DNA from: Vibrio fortis
GTDB lineage: Bacteria > Pseudomonadota > Gammaproteobacteria > Enterobacterales > Vibrionaceae
NCBI RefSeq assembly: GCF_000695685.1
Contig: NZ_JFFR01000025.1
Coordinates: 248,001-312,000, forward strand
Reading direction: 5' to 3'
Length of the DNA: 64,000 bases
Shown: piece after piece, positions 1 through 9,776 of the stretch
Numbering within the stretch: position 1 is the stretch's first letter
How the letters are laid out: every line of letters begins with the position of its first letter
Translations under genes and position numbers: made by a program
Notes under the pieces: generated by a model
Database searches by the model: none
What the model saw: only the letters and a program-made list of their open reading frames with translations
What the model was told of the DNA's origin: nothing

Positions 1-12
1 GGGTGCAAAATA

Positions 13-654
13 ATGTCTGATAATAATCAATGTGTCATCGTAGGTATCGCTGGCGCTTCAGCTTCAGGAAAAAGTCTGATTGCTAGTACTATTTATAATG
101 AGTTGCGCGAAAAAGTAGGCGACCATCAAATTGGTGTTATCACGGAAGATTGCTACTACAGCGACCAAAGCCACTTGAGTATGGAAGAGCGTGTTAAAAC
201 AAACTACGACCACCCAAACGCATTAGATCACGATCTACTGTGTGAGCATCTTAAAGAGCTAATGAACGGCAACGCGGTTGAAGTTCCAGAATACAGCTAC
301 TCTGAGCACACACGTACTTCTGAAACGACTACACTTACTCCAAAGAAAGTGATCATTTTAGAAGGTATCCTACTGCTAACAGACCCACGTCTACGTGAAC
401 TGATGCACGCGAGTGTTTTCATGGATACACCACTAGACATCTGTCTACTACGTCGTGTTAAGCGTGATGTTGAAGAGCGTGGTCGTACGATGGACTCTGT
501 ACTGAAGCAATATCAAGAGACAGTACGTCCTATGTTTATGCAGTTCATTGAGCCATCAAAGCAGCATGCCGATATTATCGTCCCTCGTGGTGGTAAAAAC
601 CGTATCGCTATCGACGTTTTGAAAGCTCACATTGCTAAGCTATTAAAGGCGTAG
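13..654 (+). CDS. udk: Uridine kinase
   Basis: Phosphorylates uridine and cytidine to UMP and CMP in the cytoplasmic pyrimidine salvage pathway. The 213-residue protein has the usual family length. A Walker A loop GASASGKS lies near residues 14-21, followed by the acceptor-site region with [10 protein letters not shown] and the [13 protein letters not shown] motif typical of uridine kinases. The ILEGILLL segment near residue 115 is the Walker B-like strand. The gene stands alone here and is closed by a strong hairpin terminator at 723-753. The family assignment is secure from the motifs. Confidence 0.97.
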   Translation: MSDNNQCVIVGIAGASASGKSLIASTIYNELREKVGDHQIGVITEDCYYSDQSHLSMEERVKTNYDHPNALDHDLLCEHLKELMNGNAVEVPEYSYSEHTRTSETTTLTPKKVIILEGILLLTDPRLRELMHASVFMDTPLDICLLRRVKRDVEERGRTMDSVLKQYQETVRPMFMQFIEPSKQHADIIVPRGGKNRIAIDVLKAHIAKLLKA

Positions 655-722
655 TCGGTACCATCTGACAAAAGTAAGAATTTAGTTATAAGTTCTTAAC
701 TTAGCTTTATTTTTTATCGAAT

Positions 723-753
723 AAGTGGCACTTTTATAGTGCCACTTTCTTTT
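723..753 (+). terminator. Rho-independent terminator after udk
   Basis: A perfect 9-bp stem AAGTGGCAC/GTGCCACTT with a 7-nt loop is followed by TCTTTT. It lies 68 bases after the udk stop and before asmA. Confidence 0.9.
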
Positions 754-777
754 GGAATCTAAGCAAGGAATATGCGG

Positions 778-2880
778 ATGAAGAAACTACTCATTTTCAT
801 AGCTATCCCAGTTGTTGTCGTTATCGCGGCGATTCTGGCGCTAGTGCTGTTAGTGAATCCCAACCAATTTAAACCACTGATTGTCGAACAAGCCCAAAAA
901 CACACCGGTTTAGAGCTTGTGATTGAAGGTGACATCAGCTGGCAATTTTTCCCATCGATTGGTTTTGAACTAGGAAAGACAGAACTGCGTAATCCGCAGG
1001 GCTTCACTCAACCTAACTTATTCAAAGTTGATACCGTCGGCGTTGATATCTCTGTTACACCTCTTTTTAGCAATCAACTTGAGATCGGTAACGTTACGCT
1101 GGATGGCGCTGAATTCTATTTAGAAACTCTAAAAGATGGCAGTAAGAATATTGATGCGCTAACACAGGCTCAAACCGCTGCTACTCCTGCAGAAGAGACA
1201 ACAACTCGACCAGAAGAAGAGTCCACTTCGCCACAAGAAAGTGCAGCCTCAAACTGGACGATTAACCTCGCTGGTGTGACTGTATCGAATGCATTGTTCG
1301 AGATGGATGACAAACAAGCGGGTTCATTTATCAAGCTATACGATGTGGCGTTTAACCTATCTGAATTCGCGGCTGATACGTGGACTACAGCGACTTTCTC
1401 TGCATCTGGAGAGAACAATCAGCAGAAGTTCTCGGCGCAAGGCAGTGCAGACTTGAAGCTGGCAAAAGGCTTCGCGAGCTATGCGCTGCGTAATATAGAC
1501 TTGAATGCGACCTTTAGCGATCCAAGTACTCAAATTGAGTCGGCTAAGATTGGTCTTGATACGTTCGAGTTCGACAAAGTGAATAACTTAACATACAGCG
1601 TTGTGGGTAATGCTGCGGATATGGAACTGGATCTGAAAGGCGCTGGTGAACTAACGGTTGATAGCGCGATTTCAAAAGTTGTGCTTAACAAGCTAACTTT
1701 AGACTCTACGTTTAAAGGTGATGCACTTCCTCAATCACCAATGAAAGTCGATATGCTGTCTGATCTGAGTTTTGATCTAACTAAGAGTCACTTGAGCTTT
1801 GTATTAGAGAAGCTTCAAGCGAACAGCATCGCACTTGACGGTAAAGCGGATGTGACGCTATCTGAGATTCCTAAGGTACGTTTCTCTCTACATAGCCCGA
1901 ATATTGATTTAGATGAGTTTCTAGGTTTGGGTAGCACTTCTGATGCGTCAGCAGCTTCACAACCAGCTAAAGAAGCTGAGTCTTCAGCGCCCGTGAAAGA
2001 AGTTGAACCAGACCTGACTGCTCTGAAAACGCTGGATGTGAAAGGCGATATTACGATTGATAAGTTCAAAGCTAACAACGCTCATATGCAGAATGTAAAA
2101 GCGGCATTCTCGGTTAACCGTGGCGTGGCAAAACTAGAGTCATTCACGTCTAACCTCTATGACGGCTCAATTTCTGCGACAGCCACTCTGGATGCTCGTA
2201 AATCACCAGCGTCATACACGGCTAAGAAAGCGATTAAGGGCGTTAAGGTTCAACCATTGCTGGTGGATGTTGCAAATAACGACATGCTCGAAGGTACTGG
2301 TAACATTGACGTGAATGTTTCTGGTAAGAGCCTAACTCCAACAGGTATCAAGCAGAATCTAGTGGGTACTATTGTTATCAACTTCGCCGATGGTGCCGTG
2401 AACGGTATCAACGTAGCACAGCTGATTCGTGAGAACTATGCGAAGATCAAGGGTGAGAAGTACGACGAGAGCGAAGATGTTCAAAAGACTGACTTCAGTG
2501 CGATGAAGGCGACACTAAAAGTCGACAAAGGTTGGGTGTCAACTAACGACCTTTCAGCGCAATCACCTCTGCTGCGTGTTACTGGTTCTGGTAAGGCTAA
2601 TTTCATCAAGGAGACCGTTGATTTCCTAGTGCGCACCTCTATTGTGGGCTCACTGGAAGGTCAGGGTGGTAAGAGCATTGATGACCTTAAAGATGTAACG
2701 ATTCCAATTAAGGTTACAGGTGCTTGGACAGATCCTAAGTTTAGCTTAGTGTTCGACGACGTATTGAAACAGAAAGCTCAGAAAGAGATCGATCGTGGTG
2801 TGGAGAAACTCACGGATAAGATCAAAGATGAGAAAACCAAGGAAGCAGTAGATGGACTCCTAAAAGGTCTGTTTAACTAA
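778..2880 (+). CDS. asmA: AsmA family envelope protein
   Basis: An AsmA-type protein of about 700 residues. The AsmA family comprises inner-membrane-anchored periplasmic proteins linked to outer-membrane assembly and phospholipid transport. An N-terminal membrane anchor (residues about 3-25) leads into the family pattern LVNPNQFKPLI. A Ser/Glu/Pro-rich linker lies near residues 135-160. The C-terminal half carries the conserved AsmA domain with GTIVINFADGAVNGINVAQLIRE-like sequence. An in-frame ATG at 772 sits one base after the AAGGAA Shine-Dalgarno sequence, so the ATG at 778 with normal spacing is preferred. It forms a single-gene unit between two terminators. Confidence 0.9.
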   Translation: MKKLLIFIAIPVVVVIAAILALVLLVNPNQFKPLIVEQAQKHTGLELVIEGDISWQFFPSIGFELGKTELRNPQGFTQPNLFKVDTVGVDISVTPLFSNQLEIGNVTLDGAEFYLETLKDGSKNIDALTQAQTAATPAEETTTRPEEESTSPQESAASNWTINLAGVTVSNALFEMDDKQAGSFIKLYDVAFNLSEFAADTWTTATFSASGENNQQKFSAQGSADLKLAKGFASYALRNIDLNATFSDPSTQIESAKIGLDTFEFDKVNNLTYSVVGNAADMELDLKGAGELTVDSAISKVVLNKLTLDSTFKGDALPQSPMKVDMLSDLSFDLTKSHLSFVLEKLQANSIALDGKADVTLSEIPKVRFSLHSPNIDLDEFLGLGSTSDASAASQPAKEAESSAPVKEVEPDLTALKTLDVKGDITIDKFKANNAHMQNVKAAFSVNRGVAKLESFTSNLYDGSISATATLDARKSPASYTAKKAIKGVKVQPLLVDVANNDMLEGTGNIDVNVSGKSLTPTGIKQNLVGTIVINFADGAVNGINVAQLIRENYAKIKGEKYDESEDVQKTDFSAMKATLKVDKGWVSTNDLSAQSPLLRVTGSGKANFIKETVDFLVRTSIVGSLEGQGGKSIDDLKDVTIPIKVTGAWTDPKFSLVFDDVLKQKAQKEIDRGVEKLTDKIKDEKTKEAVDGLLKGLFN

Positions 2881-2905
2881 CCCGTTTTTAGTCTGATATA
2901 AACGA

Positions 2906-2941
2906 AGCGCCACTCTTTAATTAGGAGTGGCGCTTTTTTAT
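2906..2941 (+). terminator. Terminator after asmA
   Basis: The 10-bp stem AGCGCCACTC/GAGTGGCGCT is followed by six T residues, 25 bases after the asmA stop. Confidence 0.92.
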
Positions 2942-3048
2942 TTGAACGTCTAAAACAGAGATTTTCTAAGACGTTCGCCCTTTGTTATAGGAGGTAACAC
3001 GGCCAAAGCCGTTATTTGCCTGAGTCGAGGATCCCTGTTCGAGGGTTA

Positions 3049-3654
3049 TTACCAATCCACACCTTGCAGAGCTTTAACCCCTGATTCAAAAGCATGTTTG
3101 ACATTACGTACCTCTGAAACAGTATCTGCCATTTCAGTCAGTGTGCGGTGGGCGCCACGACCTGTAATGATCACTGATTGCATCTTTGGTCGGTTGTTTA
3201 GCGCTTCAACAACCTCATCAAGTTCAATGTAACCGTAACTAACCATGTACGTTAGCTCATCAAACAGAATCACATCCAATGACTCGTCAGCAAGCATGCG
3301 CTTACACTCAGTCCAAACACGCTGTGCAGCTTCGATATCTTTGGCTTTGTTTTGCGTTTCCCAAGTGAAGCCCGTGCCCATCACCTGAAATTCAACATCG
3401 AGTTTCTCAAGTACGTTCTTTTCACCGTTGTCCCAGGTTCCTTTAACGAATTGAGCAACAGCACATTTCTTACCGTGACCAACAGCACGAGTAATGGTAC
3501 CAAAGCCTGAAGTTGACTTGCCTTTACCATTACCTGTAATAACAAGCAGTAGGCCTTTAACTTCCTGAGCAGCGGCAACACGAGCATCAACTTGTTCTTT
3601 AACTTTCTGTTGGCGGGCCTTATGGCGCTGTTCTTTGTTGTCTTCAGTCGACAT
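3049..3654 (-). CDS. cobO: Cob(I)yrinic acid a,c-diamide adenosyltransferase
   Basis: A corrinoid adenosyltransferase of the CobO/BtuR/CobA class. It transfers the 5'-deoxyadenosyl group of ATP to reduced corrinoid, the last activation step of vitamin B12 salvage. The 201 residues match family length. A P-loop-like ATP site GNGKGKST lies at about residues 42-49, and the VAQFVKG, LFDELTYMVSYGY and VIITGRGAHRTLTEMADTVSE blocks are family signatures. A good AAGGAAGAG ribosome-binding site precedes the ATG at 3654. It diverges from the phosphatase gene with 84 bases between them. No cobalamin riboswitch was seen in that gap. Confidence 0.95.
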   Translation of the reverse strand: MSTEDNKEQRHKARQQKVKEQVDARVAAAQEVKGLLLVITGNGKGKSTSGFGTITRAVGHGKKCAVAQFVKGTWDNGEKNVLEKLDVEFQVMGTGFTWETQNKAKDIEAAQRVWTECKRMLADESLDVILFDELTYMVSYGYIELDEVVEALNNRPKMQSVIITGRGAHRTLTEMADTVSEVRNVKHAFESGVKALQGVDW

Positions 3655-3738
3655 AACTCTTCCTTATAATTTGTGATTAGTACTATCATAGCTTAAGTTA
3701 ACACTATCAAAAACCATCGAAAGAACAGGTGATTAGGG

Positions 3739-4188
3739 ATGAAAAAGATACTGGTAGTCTGTATGGGGAATATCTGTCGCTCTCCAACAGGTGAAGCGAT
3801 ATTGCGAGCCAAGGCCAAGTCTATGGGGATCGAGGTTGAAGTAGACTCCGCTGGTACAATCGGCTATCACCAAGGAAACCCACCTGATCCACGTTCTAAA
3901 GCGGCAGGTGAGGCTAGGGGCTACAGCTTTAAAGGAATTCGCTCTCGCAAAGTAGTGGCACAAGATTTTGATACGTTCGACCTAATTTTAGCTGCAGATA
4001 GAGCAAACTTAGCTGACTTAGAATCTCAATGTCCGGCTCACTTACAGTATAAATTGGCTCTGTTTCTAAGCTATGGTGAATCGAGTTATGAGGAAATTCC
4101 TGATCCTTACTATGGAGAGGGGGATGGCTTTGAGCTGGTTCTCGATTTAATTGAAGAGTCGAGTGAAGCGATACTGAAATCTCTTTAG
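3739..4188 (+). CDS. Low molecular weight protein-tyrosine-phosphatase
   Basis: A cytoplasmic phosphotyrosine phosphatase of the LMW-PTP family, 149 residues. The catalytic P-loop CMGNICRS (C-x5-R, Cys8 to Arg14) sits at the N terminus. The general acid motif DPYYGEGDGF is near residues 121-130. LMW-PTPs often act with tyrosine autokinases in polysaccharide export, but no kinase or capsule gene is nearby, so its substrate cannot be inferred. AGGT at 3727-3730 is the likely Shine-Dalgarno sequence. Confidence 0.93.
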   Translation: MKKILVVCMGNICRSPTGEAILRAKAKSMGIEVEVDSAGTIGYHQGNPPDPRSKAAGEARGYSFKGIRSRKVVAQDFDTFDLILAADRANLADLESQCPAHLQYKLALFLSYGESSYEEIPDPYYGEGDGFELVLDLIEESSEAILKSL

Positions 4189-4220
4189 CAAGAGCGTATT
4201 CCGCTTTAGTAAGCCGATAC

Positions 4221-4254
4221 AAAAATGCCGACGTTTATCGTCGGCATTTTTTAT
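4221..4254 (+). terminator. Bidirectional terminator between phosphatase and sulP genes
   Basis: The perfect stem AATGCCGACG/CGTCGGCATT with loop TTTAT is flanked by A5 on the left and T-rich sequence on the right. It can therefore stop transcripts converging from the phosphatase gene (plus) and the SulP gene (minus). Confidence 0.9.
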
Positions 4255-4280
4255 TCTTATCTATGTAAAGCCATCAGCTA

Positions 4281-5828
4281 TTACTTAGACATAACCTTGT
4301 AGATTGGGTCTTCTGCAACGTTTGCTTCAACCAAGCTACCTGCTTTGTGCAGCATAGCAACACAGTCTTGGCTTAGGTGACGTAGGTGCAGTGTTTTACC
4401 CTGTGCTGCGTAACGCTCAGCAATAGTATCGATCGCTTCGATTGCTGAATGGTCAGTTACACGAGAGTTTGCGAAGTCTACGATAACGTCTTGAGGATCT
4501 TCTTGAGCGTTAAATAGCTCTAGGAAGTTCGCTGTAGAACCGAAGAAGATCGGGCCATTTACTTTGTACTCTTTTGAGCCTTCTTCGTTGATGCAAGTAT
4601 CTGCGTAGATGTGCTTAGCGTGCTGCCAAGCAAACATTAGCGCAGAAGCGATAACACCAACAAATACAGCAACTGCAAGGTCAGTCATTACAGTAACAAC
4701 CGTTACTAGAACGATAACAAAGAAGTCTTGTTTTGGTACGCGGCGCGCAAGCTTGAACGTTGCCCATTCGAATGTACCGATAACAACCATGAACATTACG
4801 CCCACAAGTGCTGCTAGAGGAATCATTTCAATTAGCGACGATGCAAATAGGATGAACATCAGTAGTGCAACTGCAGCAACGATACCTGATAGACGACCAC
4901 GACCACCAGAGTTTACGTTGATCATCGATTGACCAATCATCGCACAACCACCCATCGCGCCAAATACTGAACACGTTACGTTAGCCATGCCTTGACCAAC
5001 ACACTCACGGTTTGATTGGCCACGAGTGTTTGTCATTTCATCAAGCACTGTCAGAGTCAGTAGCGATTCAATTAGACCAATTGCCGCCAGAATTACTGCG
5101 TAAGGCAAGATGATGTAAATCGTTTCTAGGTTAAATGGCACTGCTGGAATCGAGAATGTTGGTAGAGAGCCTGCAAGCGTTGCAGCATCGTCACCAGACA
5201 TAGTACGTAGGAAGTCAACTACTGTACGTGTTTCTAGATCTAAACCAACCACTAGCGCCGTCACTGTCACGATAGCAACCAGTGACGAAGGCACTGCAGT
5301 CGTAAACTTAGGTAGGAAGTGGATGATAGCCATAGTTAGAGCTACCAGACCAAGCATAAGTGTCATTTGGTCTGTTGGAAGCCAAGTTAGCGCGCCAGTG
5401 ATGTCTGGTGCTTTAAATTGACCCAGTTGAGCAAGGAAGATAACAATCGCCAAACCGTTCACAAAACCAATCATTACTGGGTGTGGAACGATACGAATAA
5501 ATTTACCGAGCTTGAATAGACCCGCAGCTATCTGTAGAAGACCCGCTAGCATGATAGCGGCAAAGAGGTATTGAACACCGTGAGTCGCAACTAGGCTAAC
5601 CATTACAACGGCCATTGCGCCTGTTGCACCAGAGATCATGCCAGGACGACCGCCGAAGATAGAAGTGATAAGACCGACGATGAATGCTGCGTATAGGCCA
5701 ACCATTGGGTCAACACCAGCAACAAAGGCGAATGCAACGGCTTCAGGTACTAGAGCAAGTGCTACAGTAAGACCTGAAAGAACGTCATTCTTTACAGAGT
5801 GCTTTGAAAATTGTGGGAATTCGAACAT
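4281..5828 (-). CDS. SulP family inorganic anion transporter
   Basis: A secondary transporter of the SulP/SLC26 family, 515 residues, in the inner membrane. The N-terminal ~390 residues are strongly hydrophobic with multiple membrane segments. They begin with the family signature [28 protein letters not shown] sequence and include the conserved [24 protein letters not shown] block. Residues about 430-515 form a cytosolic STAS domain ([27 protein letters not shown]). The substrate (sulfate, bicarbonate or another anion) cannot be told from sequence. Only a weak TGAG ribosome-binding site precedes the ATG. Confidence 0.92.
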   Translation of the reverse strand: MFEFPQFSKHSVKNDVLSGLTVALALVPEAVAFAFVAGVDPMVGLYAAFIVGLITSIFGGRPGMISGATGAMAVVMVSLVATHGVQYLFAAIMLAGLLQIAAGLFKLGKFIRIVPHPVMIGFVNGLAIVIFLAQLGQFKAPDITGALTWLPTDQMTLMLGLVALTMAIIHFLPKFTTAVPSSLVAIVTVTALVVGLDLETRTVVDFLRTMSGDDAATLAGSLPTFSIPAVPFNLETIYIILPYAVILAAIGLIESLLTLTVLDEMTNTRGQSNRECVGQGMANVTCSVFGAMGGCAMIGQSMINVNSGGRGRLSGIVAAVALLMFILFASSLIEMIPLAALVGVMFMVVIGTFEWATFKLARRVPKQDFFVIVLVTVVTVMTDLAVAVFVGVIASALMFAWQHAKHIYADTCINEEGSKEYKVNGPIFFGSTANFLELFNAQEDPQDVIVDFANSRVTDHSAIEAIDTIAERYAAQGKTLHLRHLSQDCVAMLHKAGSLVEANVAEDPIYKVMSK

Positions 5829-6021
5829 GTGTGCTCAGCTATGCTTTAAATGGATTTACCGACACGAACATATTGCGGAGCTAAACAGGTGTATAAAAGA
5901 GCGGCAATAGCTAAGTGTCGAAAAAGATAAGTGCGCGAATCCTACCCAAAAATGTGATTAAGTTCAAGGTTGAACCTAACTTTGAGTAATATATCTATTA
6001 ATCGTTATTCCGATAACGCAT

Positions 6022-6054
6022 GTGAAAAAGGCTGCTTATAATAAGCAGCCTTTG
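6022..6054 (-). terminator. Terminator of rne
   Basis: The 12-bp stem AAAGGCTGCTTA/TAAGCAGCCTTT with a 3-nt loop is followed, on the minus strand, by a T-rich tract. It lies 36 bases beyond the rne stop codon. Confidence 0.9.
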
Positions 6055-6089
6055 ATTCTATTTACTTAAGAATTTACAACAGTAAATGC

Positions 6090-9000
6090 TTAGTAGTTTG
6101 GCTTAGTCATACCAGAACCCGCTTGGTTCGAAGCAACCTGACTACCTGCACCCTTCGATACGTAACGTTCGCTACGGAATGGTGCTGCAACAACTTCAAT
6201 CTCTTTGATCTCTTGTGGACCAGGAGCTTTCGTCATTGGCGAGCTAGCTTGTTTCTTCGCTTCTACTGAAGGTTTCTCTTCAGTCACAGGTGCTGCTTCA
6301 ACTGGTTTAGCCTCAGTGATTGGTGCTTCAACAACTGGAGTTTCAGCTACAGTCTCTTCAGCTTTTGCTTCAACCGTTTCTTCAGCTTTAACTGATTCTT
6401 CAACAACAGGTGCGTCTACTACTGGAGCCTCTTCAACAACTGGTGCTGCTACAGGCGCTTCAGCTACAGGTGTCTCAACAACAGGTGCTTCAACTGCAGG
6501 CTGTGCTACCACTTCTTCAGCTTTCGCTTCAATCACAGGCTCTTCACGGCGGATAATCACTTTACCCATTGCCATTTCAGGACATGCAAAACCACCAGCA
6601 ATCACAACATTGTTTTGAACAGCTTCTAGTTCAGTTGATTGTTGTACTTGCGCTTCTGCTTTAGCAGCTTCAGGTTTTGCTTGTTTGTGGTGCGGTTTAG
6701 GCACGAAACGAGGCATCACTTTACCCATCGCCATCTCAGGAGAGGCTACACCACCTTTACGTAGGCGGAATGGGTTAGGGCGACGGTCACGACCGCGACG
6801 ACGACGTTGACCACTTGCACGTAGGTGACGTGGAGAACGACGGTTACGACGTTGCTTCGGCTCTTCCTGTTCTGTTTGTTCAGCGTTCGCTTGGTTAGCT
6901 TCTACTTGTTCCGCTACCTTTTGCTCTTGAGCAACAGACTTATCTTTAGCTGCAACTTGCTCTTTCGCAGAGTTGTTTTCTGCTTGAGCTTGCTGGTCTT
7001 TAACGCGGATCTGCTTGTTCAGTTTACGACGTTGACGACGCTCTTTAACTTTTGCAGCTTTCGCTTCAGACTTCTGCTTTTGACCTTCAGGTTTGGAAGC
7101 TTGAGCATCAGCTGCTAGCTGTTGACCTTGTTCTGCAACCTTAGATGATACTTGCTCTTCGCGTTGTTGCTTTTGCTCGTCACGCTGCTTATTGCGGCGG
7201 TCTTGCTTAGGCTTACGGTTTTGACGAGGCTGCTGAGTTGCATTTTCTTTTTGCTCTTCAGGCTTCTCATCGCGAGCTGGCTTACGACGGCGCTTATTGT
7301 CGCGGTTCTCGTTACGATCACCACGCTGGTTGCGACGACGATTGTCATTGCGATCGCGACGTTGACGGTTGCCATTGTTGCGATTGTTCTTAGGTTTCTC
7401 TTCTTGCTTCTCTTCTTGTTTCTCTTCTTGAGATGAAGAGCCACCGAATAGGAAGCTGCCAATAGCTTTGAAGAAGCGGCTGATTAGGCCTGATTCTTGT
7501 GCCGTTGGCTCTTCTTTCTTCTCTTCTACTTTTGCAGCTGCTGCTTTTGGCGCTGGAGCTGGCGCAGATTGAGCAGGAGCAGCAAAGCCTTTCAGTGCAG
7601 GCTCTTCGATCTTCTTAGGACGAATCGTCTGTTCTGCTGGCTCTTTGCTTTCTGCTTCTTTCAGAGCGTCTAGCTTCTTAGGAAGTAGGTAAGAAAGTAG
7701 ATCGAACTCTTCACCTTCACGAACACGGATAACTTCGAAGTGCGGAGTTTCCATATCAGAGTTAGGTACAACAGTGATCTTAACTTCTTGAGTACGCTCA
7801 ATGTGGTTTACAGAGCGACGCTTCTCGTTCAATAGGTAAGAAGCGATTGGCACAGGTACAACTGCAAGCACTTGTGCTGTGTTGTCTTTTAGCGCTTCCT
7901 CTTCGATTAGACGAAGAACTGAAAGTGCTAGAGATTCATTGTCACGTACAACACCAGTACCTGTACAGCGAGGACAGATGTGGTGGCTTGCTTCTGCTAG
8001 AGAAGGGCTTAGACGTTGACGAGACATCTCAAGAAGACCGAATCGAGAAATACGACCGATTTGAACACGTGCACGATCTAGACGAACTGCATCACGTAGA
8101 CGGCTTTCTACTTCGCGTTGATGACGAACAGGCGTCATATCGATGAAGTCGATAACTACTAGACCACCTAGGTCACGTAGACGAAGTTGACGAGCAATTT
8201 CATCTGCGGCTTCTAGGTTTGTGTTCAGAGCTGTTTCTTCAATATCACCGCCTTTCGTTGCACGAGCAGAGTTGATATCGATAGAAGTTAGAGCTTCTGT
8301 TGGGTCGATAACGATTGAACCACCCGACGGAAGGCGAACTTCACGTTGGAAAGCAGATTCAATTTGGCTTTCGATCTGGTAGTGGCTAAATAGAGGAACT
8401 TCACCGTCGTACTTCTTAACGCGACTGATAAAGTCTGGGCGCACTAGTTGAATGTGCGCTTGTGCACGCTCAAAAATAGTGTTGCTATCGATAAGAATTT
8501 CACCAATATCACGACGCAAGTAGTCGCGAATTGCACGAACAATTACGTTACTTTCTTGGTGGATAAGGAAAGGTGCTGCGTTTGAATCCGAAGCCTGCTT
8601 GATAGCAGCCCAGTGATTAAGTAGTACGTTTAAGTCCCACTCAAGCTCTTCTGCGCTTTTGCCAACGCCAGCAGTACGAACGATTAAACCCATGCCTTGA
8701 GGAAGCTCAAGTGTGCTTAAAGCTGCTTTTAGTTGAGTACGCTCGTCACCTTCGATACGGCGAGAGATACCGCCTGCACGAGGGTTGTTTGGCATAAGAA
8801 CTAAGTAGCTACCCGCCAAAGAGATGAAAGTAGTCAGTGCAGCACCTTTGCTACCACGTTCTTCTTTCTCAACTTGTACGATAACTTCCTGGCCTTCCTT
8901 TAGCACTTCTTTGATGCTTGGACGACCTTGGTATGTGTAACCTTCAGGGAAGTATTCGCGGGCAATTTCTTTAAGAGGGAGGAAACCGTGACGTTCTGCG

Positions 9001-9182
9001 CCGTAGTCAACAAATGCCGCTTCTAGGCTTGGTTCAATACGAGTGATACGTCCTTTGTAGATATTCGCTTTTTTTGATTCGTGACCTGGACTTTCGATAT
9101 CAAGATCGAAAAGTCGCTGGCCATCAACCAAAGCGACACGCAACTCTTCTTTTTGAGTTGCGTTAATTAACATTCTTTTCAT
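6090..9182 (-). CDS. rne: Ribonuclease E
   Basis: The essential endoribonuclease and scaffold of the RNA degradosome, 1030 residues. The catalytic half begins [22 protein letters not shown] and contains an S1 domain (about 36-120), the RNase H/DNase I-like core with VVIDFIDM, and the zinc-link CPRCTGTG near residue 404. An amphipathic membrane-targeting helix [16 protein letters not shown] lies near residues 565-580. It is followed by an Arg/Lys/Gln/Asn-rich RNA-binding region, then a second arginine-rich block ending in [12 protein letters not shown]. Two enolase-site-like motifs, [10 protein letters not shown] and CPEMAMGKV, lie near residues 813 and 867. A Glu/Val/Pro/Ala repeat tract precedes the C-terminal PMTKAPGP end, the likely PNPase-binding region. 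Expression is probably autoregulated through the long leader upstream. Confidence 0.97.
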   Translation of the reverse strand: MKRMLINATQKEELRVALVDGQRLFDLDIESPGHESKKANIYKGRITRIEPSLEAAFVDYGAERHGFLPLKEIAREYFPEGYTYQGRPSIKEVLKEGQEVIVQVEKEERGSKGAALTTFISLAGSYLVLMPNNPRAGGISRRIEGDERTQLKAALSTLELPQGMGLIVRTAGVGKSAEELEWDLNVLLNHWAAIKQASDSNAAPFLIHQESNVIVRAIRDYLRRDIGEILIDSNTIFERAQAHIQLVRPDFISRVKKYDGEVPLFSHYQIESQIESAFQREVRLPSGGSIVIDPTEALTSIDINSARATKGGDIEETALNTNLEAADEIARQLRLRDLGGLVVIDFIDMTPVRHQREVESRLRDAVRLDRARVQIGRISRFGLLEMSRQRLSPSLAEASHHICPRCTGTGVVRDNESLALSVLRLIEEEALKDNTAQVLAVVPVPIASYLLNEKRRSVNHIERTQEVKITVVPNSDMETPHFEVIRVREGEEFDLLSYLLPKKLDALKEAESKEPAEQTIRPKKIEEPALKGFAAPAQSAPAPAPKAAAAKVEEKKEEPTAQESGLISRFFKAIGSFLFGGSSSQEEKQEEKQEEKPKNNRNNGNRQRRDRNDNRRRNQRGDRNENRDNKRRRKPARDEKPEEQKENATQQPRQNRKPKQDRRNKQRDEQKQQREEQVSSKVAEQGQQLAADAQASKPEGQKQKSEAKAAKVKERRQRRKLNKQIRVKDQQAQAENNSAKEQVAAKDKSVAQEQKVAEQVEANQANAEQTEQEEPKQRRNRRSPRHLRASGQRRRRGRDRRPNPFRLRKGGVASPEMAMGKVMPRFVPKPHHKQAKPEAAKAEAQVQQSTELEAVQNNVVIAGGFACPEMAMGKVIIRREEPVIEAKAEEVVAQPAVEAPVVETPVAEAPVAAPVVEEAPVVDAPVVEESVKAEETVEAKAEETVAETPVVEAPITEAKPVEAAPVTEEKPSVEAKKQASSPMTKAPGPQEIKEIEVVAAPFRSERYVSKGAGSQVASNQAGSGMTKPNY

Positions 9183-9507
9183 TTAGAAATACTCATTGTC
9201 TTTTCTTATTTTCATCATTGTTCTTGTCGCTTGATTTCGTTTCTCATGGTGCCTGATCCCATGGCTTTATCGGTGCAGCCTCCCGGCTGGAAGGGATGCT
9301 CTTGGGGCACGTCAGTCATCATAGATAGTGAACTATGATCCGCGATGTGGCGGTGAATACTCAACATGAGCGTACGTGAGTAGAGCGACAAGGAACTCAG
9401 TTAACGGTGTCTTACGCCAATGCAGCACGGTTTTGACTGAGTCATCTACTCATTTACTTGCTTGTGAATGGTTGGCTGTTTAAATAGTAGTCAAACCATA
9501 GATAGCA
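9183..9507 (-). promoter_or_regulatory. Structured 5' leader of rne
   Basis: About 325 bases separate the predicted start of transcription from the rne ATG. A nested helix occupies 9249-9310: GTGCC pairs with GGCAC, ATCCC with GGGAT, and the innermost hairpin is CAGCC-GGGA-GGCTG. A second hairpin, ATCATAG/CTATGAT, is at 9318-9339. In E. coli the ~360-nt rne leader contains hairpins that RNase E itself reads to control its mRNA decay. The same role is inferred here from position and structure; the correspondence of individual hairpins is not proven. Confidence 0.65.
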
Positions 9508-9514
9508 GCTGTGA

Positions 9515-9543
9515 ACTATAGCAGTGGTCGCTAATCACAGCAA
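9515..9543 (-). promoter_or_regulatory. Sigma-70 promoter of rne
   Basis: On the minus strand TTGCTG (-35) and TATAGT (-10) are separated by exactly 17 bases, placing the start of transcription near 9507. Confidence 0.7.
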
Positions 9544-9711
9544 TCTGCTTTATCAGAATGCGCGAAAAAAAACGGTTTTTGTTTGGGTTTTGATAGCTCT
9601 AACTCACTGTCTATCAATAATTTATCAAATGATATTTAATTTTGCGGCAGTCTTGATTGTTTTTTGTTCGAAGAATCAAACAAATATAGAAGTTTCACGC
9701 CTCCTTTTGGG

Positions 9712-9717
9712 TATAAT
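9712..9717 (+). promoter_or_regulatory. -10 box of the rluC promoter
   Basis: A consensus TATAAT lies 60 bases upstream of the rluC start codon. The -35 region is weak. Confidence 0.5.
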
Positions 9718-9776
9718 CGCGCCGAAAAATGCAATTAACTCTCAATTATCAAATTTGACAGTGATACACTAACCGC

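Noticed and set aside
2942..3048. Possible cobalamin riboswitch near cobO
   Set aside because: The short hairpins here (ACGGC/GCCGT) are at the 3' end of cobO, not upstream, and no B12-box sequence was seen.
6300..6540. Tandem repeats in rne suggestive of a CRISPR or variable array
   Set aside because: The repeats are in-frame coding of Pro/Val/Glu/Ala tracts within RNase E, with no spacer structure.
6205..6618. Open frame antisense to rne (and similar ones at 6825-7118 and 7152-7436)
   Set aside because: They arise from the repetitive Glu/Val/Pro/Ala- and Arg-rich rne codons, have Thr/Ser/Ala- or Leu-rich low-complexity products, and the rne frame is clearly the real one.
9524..9772. 82-codon plus-strand frame between rne and rluC
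   Set aside because: It overlaps the rne promoter, has no ribosome-binding site or recognisable motif, and lies in AT-rich sequence.
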